From Owenia fusiformis (taxonomy: Eukaryota; Annelida; Polychaeta; Sabellida; Oweniidae): a stretch of 64,000 nucleotides of DNA. The notes under the pieces were generated by a model. The model did not search any database. It saw nothing but the letters and a program-made list of their open reading frames with translations, and had not been told where the DNA came from. The translations under genes and the position numbers were made by a program. This document shows positions 60,111 through 64,000 of this stretch, piece after piece; positions within the stretch are counted from its first letter, which is position 1; every line of letters begins with the position of its first letter. The stretch covers positions 36,345,038-36,409,037 of the forward strand of contig CAIIXF020000007.1 of assembly GCA_903813345.2 (NCBI GenBank), read 5' to 3'.

Positions 60111-60334
60111 ATTATTACCACCTTGCAGGGCCAGTTCTATGGGTTTTAGTGCTAGTTAAGAAGGCATTCATTTTACTATATCTACCTGAGCAATATGTGA
60201 CATCATAGTATTGGTCCGTATTGCCCTGTCAAGAATGCAATTCTCGAACGGCAATTTCCCCAGGAAATTAGATATCGTTCAGTGCGTAAGATTTTCTTGC
60301 TGTTTCAGACCTGGTCGTTAACGGTGGTAATAAT
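60111..60334. mobile_element. MITE ATTATTACCACC, copy 2
   Basis: attattaccacc at the left, ggtggtaataat at the right, 224 bp. The CRE word is decayed here (tgacatca). Confidence 0.8.
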
Positions 60335-60338
60335 ACTA

Positions 60339-60446
60339 ATAACGTCATTTCTGCGGGCAATATAGTGAAATATTGGACCTTGGGCCTTCGGCCCTCGGTC
60401 CAATATTTCATTATACATGTATATTGCCCTTCGAATTGACGTTATT
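60339..60446. repeat. GC-tipped palindrome next to MITE copy 2
   Basis: aataacgtca, gggcaatata and gaaatattggacc are mirrored, tip gggccttcggccc. Partial relatives follow the other two MITE copies (54835 and 61034), so the palindrome may be part of a larger unit. Confidence 0.75.
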
Positions 60447-60776
60447 GTACTATTGATGTTAAATCATTTTATGCTACTTAGTACTTAATTATTGTTAAAA
60501 TCAAATTGTAATTTTCATGTTTTGCCATGCATGTACATGAATGTTTTATTTTATGTGTTATTTGCTTTATTGGACTTATATCTCGATGTTCCTTAAATGT
60601 GTTCAAGAGACCAATTTATTTAATATACTTATTACTATAACAATAGGACTTTTGTGTTGTTTTGGTTACCATAGCAACCATAAGTCTGACCAATCAAATG
60701 GAAAAAATCTTGATTTGCCGGTTTGATTTACACTCTGCCCAAAGGATTGGTATCGATATGGCGAACTAAATTCAAC

Positions 60777-61023
60777 ATTATTACCACCTTGCCGGGCCTG
60801 TTCTAGGGGTATTAGTGCTAGTTTAGAAGGCTTTTATTTAAACTATATTGACCTGAACAATGTGTGACGTCATAGTGGCGGGCTATAGAGGCGGGCCAAT
60901 ATTGGATTAACAGCCCGACAATGTTCCCCGGGAAATTAGACATCTAATTAAGTGCGTGTAATTTTAGTTCAGTGGCAGTCCGTTCTTGCTATTTCAGCTG
61001 TGGCCATTTACGGTGGTAATAAT
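60777..61023. mobile_element. MITE ATTATTACCACC, copy 3, carrying TGACGTCA
   Basis: attattaccaccttgccggg at the left, ggtggtaataa at the right. Intact gtgacgtcatagtggcgggc at about 60863; atgacgtcat again just outside at 61034. Confidence 0.8.
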
Positions 61024-61493
61024 ATATTATACTAATGACGTCATTTATGCTGCCCTTGGTCCAATATTTCACTAGACTGCTGCCCTTTGAAATTACGTAC
61101 TGTGCTATTGTTTTTCTCTCAAATCAATTCTGTAAAAAACAGTCCTTAATGTAATGGTCACTGATTGACAACAAGTTAATGCAAACATTATTTATATGCA
61201 GGGTGTCCAGAAAGTATGCCCCCCCCCCTAGCCAGACATATACCAGTGTATTCATAGTGCGTGCCATATATCATTTAAAAGCTTATCCAAAGTTACATTG
61301 ATTTGCTAAGAATCATGGTTCAGCTCTCAATACTTCGGTTCAGCCTTCGTAGTTATTTGCAACAACAACTTTTCGATTTAGCGCCAGAATAACTTGACAC
61401 ACGGTACGTCAAAACTGTCATGGTCAGTTGACCTCAAAAAGTGCGCAAGAATAACAACACTTCAGAGGGTGACAGTCTCATCTTAATTAATCG
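61024..61493. other. Non-coding stretch with one MITE-like end
   Basis: cagggtgtccagaaagtatg followed by a C run at 61199 is a mariner-like end without a partner. No gene. Confidence 0.4.
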
Positions 61494-61502
61494 TGTTTTG
61501 TG

Positions 61503-62964
61503 GGAATGTACTAAAAACCCTTCGACCTACGACCCTTCGACCCTACGACTTACTGGGTGTCAAGAATTTTTGGAATATATTTTATTGAAAAACCCTTCGA
61601 CCTCTGATTTCCCAGTCCAGTTTACTAAATGATTACGTATAGTTCCAACTTGAGCTCCCTGTGCACGCAAATACGCATTTAACTGGTAATTGTCAAGCAA
61701 AAATGTTTCAGTAGAAAAATTTCTAAAAAAGTTCGTCTACACAGCAAAAATACGAACGCCGAAAAAAACGTACGCATTTCGTTCGGACTTTTCACGCGAA
61801 TTACGTATATGTCACGCATTGCGTTCGAAATTTTTCGTCTTATTTTACTTTTTTACTAAAACTTGAAAAGTAGTTGAACGATTTTGAGATCAAAAGTTCG
61901 ATGGGATTTGCTCCACCTCGCGTTGCTGTTATCTAGTTCTGAAATGTATCTATGTCTAATAAATATAGTTGTATAGATGTGTTTGTAATAACCTTTATGC
62001 CCTTAAAATGTAAATATTCAGGGGGGGGGGGACATTCGTGGGTTCAAGTGGACCACTCCATTGGCCAAATATTCTCTCAAAATCAGTACAATTTTTCACG
62101 ATTCTGAGCATTTTCAAGATTTCTGGGCCACTTGAAAATTGTCAAATGTTCACCCCTTGATCCTTTTGAAAAACTTAAATTGGCAAAAGCTGGTTATACG
62201 AACCTGATATGACCTAGCTTGCAAGCTTTTTCTTGACGGTTTGTGTTTATTTTCCTTGTACCCTTGCATGCTTTGGATTTTGTAGGATGCAAAACAAAGA
62301 ATCTACTTATTTAGTTGGCATTAGATTCTTAACTATACAAATCCAAATTGAATCAAAGTTGATAAAATCAAAAGACGGTTCTCTTTAAACTATATAAAAA
62401 ATTTGACCTCCTGAAAATATGCACGATGCGCCACTGTTACAATGTGATGGGAAAAGCACAAATATTTTTACTGAGGAGGTAAGAAACATTCACATTCGAA
62501 TGTGCTTGAATACATTAAACCTGCACATCGCTCCAAAACGCAATATGTTGACATATATTGTTTTTACATTTTCAAGCTCTATTATAAAGTTTATGTAAAT
62601 ACAAAAAATTATCTGCGTAATGTCAAAGAACAATCATTTAGTTAAAAAAAATATGAATGGTGGGAGTAATTAACGCTACTTATTTTGAATGCTATGATTC
62701 GGAAGTGACGTCACGTTCTTCATTTAGAAACCTTTCCAAAATCATATCGCCGGCTCCGATCGAAGTCCAGCTTTAAATATCTTTAACTCTCTTGGGACAG
62801 ATTCTTAAGTTCTATACACAAAGTAATATTTCCAGCAACTTCATATGGACTGAGAAATATCTAGAAGGTCGAAGGGTATTATAAAAATATATTTCAAAAA
62901 TTCTTGACACGCTGTAAGTCGTAGGTCGCAGGGTCGAAGGGTCGAAGGGTTTTTAGTACATTCC
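61503..62964. mobile_element. Mutator-like TIR element, 9-bp TSD TGTTTTGTG
   Basis: Long inverted ends (about 90 bp) start GGAATGTACTAAAAACCC, contain repeated cccttcgac/cgaccctacgactta words and end near tcaagaatttttg-aatata. TGTTTTGTG at 61494-61502 and again at 62965-62973. Long TIRs with a 9-bp TSD are the signature of Mutator-like elements. The 1462-bp body has no transposase frame. It includes the dispersed gttcgatgggatttgct word at 61898. Confidence 0.88.
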
Positions 62965-62973
62965 TGTTTTGTG

Positions 62974-64000
62974 GGGATATATCAAAAGCTTTGTAGTCAA
63001 AATGATGAGAGAGATGTTATTTGTTTTAAGTACAAGCTAATAAAAGATTCTGAAATTGGTTTTAGTACAACTTTAATTGTTGATGTTTTGTTTAAAGTAG
63101 ATCCTCCATTTCTATTGTCATTTATCGATATGCGTACTTATGTCTGATTCAAGTGGAAAATAACAGTATCTAAAAATAGTTCGAGCCTAACCATCGACAA
63201 CGTACAGTTACAAAATATGCACTCGTACACTTTAGATGTACGGTGCCACATTTAACCGATTTGAAGCAAAGACAATGATGTTGGTTTGATGTAGGTTTTT
63301 AAAAAATATCTGAGGAACACATTAAGGATTGTATGCTTGATTTCGTGTGTATTCGTTTATGAAGACATTAAACTTTCTAATAACGTTAAAAGATTTTCGA
63401 ACAGTGCTCGATATTTTTCGTTATCAATCCACCCATATAATTGGTCGGTTGGAAATGTTGTTTTTAATCATTTCGTTTGATCATTTCCTCCCATGTCGTT
63501 TAAGAGTGTCGAATATTTTTTATTAGAATATGTTTCTTTAAACTACACAAGTAATGTCATTTAACATAAAACAACTACTCTATGTACTCTACAACTACTC
63601 TACTCTACTAGAATGGCGTAATTCTAATCTATAAGATAATCATATCACAAAACATGTATTTTCTAACGTTTGAACGTGTGAATTAGTTCGAAAATGCTTT
63701 AATGAATGTTCAGTGCGAATCAGATCGAGGTCGTCAATTTGTTTGTGTGTCAGGTGATCACTGAAGCGTTTTCTGATTGGTGTATATGTGTACAGTCAAT
63801 TAGGTCACTTCGGCTTTAGCGTTCGCCCAGTGAACACATATATTACACTTTTGTTTTATAGATTCGTGATCTTAAATGTATATGGAAGAACTCAAGTCCT
63901 ACATAGTCAGTTTCAGCTTGCGGGTAGGCTGACCCCCTATCAGTCACTGAAAACAAACTTTTAGGTGCCTTTTGCACTTCGTGAAGGGTTGTGATCACCG
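62974..64000. other. Non-coding stretch, no feature seen
   Basis: AT-rich, no open frame of note. Duplicated ctctactctac words near 63590. Nothing else supported. Confidence 0.4.

Overview
This is non-coding-rich, AT-rich nuclear DNA of a metazoan, most likely a marine invertebrate. The evidence is GT-AG introns, a PAN/apple-like exon, a secreted-protein gene with an extracellular domain I know from cnidarian, mollusc and brachiopod predictions, an L1/Tx1-like LINE tail, and very many small transposons. The phylum cannot be fixed from the sequence. There are no bacterial operons, rRNA or CRISPR, and I found no tRNA. Two gaps of exactly 500 N (39818-40317 and 52318-52817) are scaffold joins of unknown true size.

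Genes are few, and all lie on the minus strand. (1) A PAN/apple-like first exon is at 2398-2707. (2) A helix-rich putative secreted protein of 424+ residues is at 50040-51343. It may be distantly related to the jellyfish-toxin/rapunzel-like group. A wrecked paralogue lies at 9252-14890, cut in two by a transposon and carrying a 416-bp exact tandem duplication. (3) A multi-exon secreted-protein gene is at about 55844-59326. Its signal-peptide exon, 65-bp exon and 251-bp Cys-rich exon join in phase, and a possible terminal exon follows. None of these exon junctions was in a simple ORF list; they come from reading splice sites.

Most of the window is nested mobile DNA, and several boundaries are proven by target-site duplications. 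1-6.3 kb: mariner-like MITEs and foldbacks. 6.4-8.1 kb: a TIR element with a 3-bp TSD that splits an old retroelement-like ORF. 9.6-13.5 kb: an element inside the pseudogene, which itself contains a 3.4-kb CACTGGCATGTAGCG element. 19.6-27.9 kb: a second CACTGG element, in which sits a 5.06-kb LTR retrotransposon (20346-25407) lacking reverse transcriptase. That LTR element carries a captured fragment of an arginine-kinase gene, the most notable finding. 33.4-39.8 and 42.7-48.1 kb: two near-identical copies of one segment on either side of a gap, either a segmental duplication or two haplotypes placed in tandem. They differ by clean insertions: a 2.17-kb TIR element in the first, a 5'-truncated LINE in the second. 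40.4-42.3 kb: a G-rich tandem array. 55.2-57.5 kb: a 332-bp tandem repeat. 61.5-63.0 kb: a Mutator-like TIR element with a 9-bp TSD.

A recurring theme is long, nearly perfect palindromes with AT-rich outer stems and GC-rich tips (10.4, 10.9, 11.1, 11.6, 12.1, 26.1, 48.2 and 60.4 kb). Their arms match each other far better than different loci match. The interior of the two CACTGG elements is inverted between copies, with palindromes at the breakpoints.
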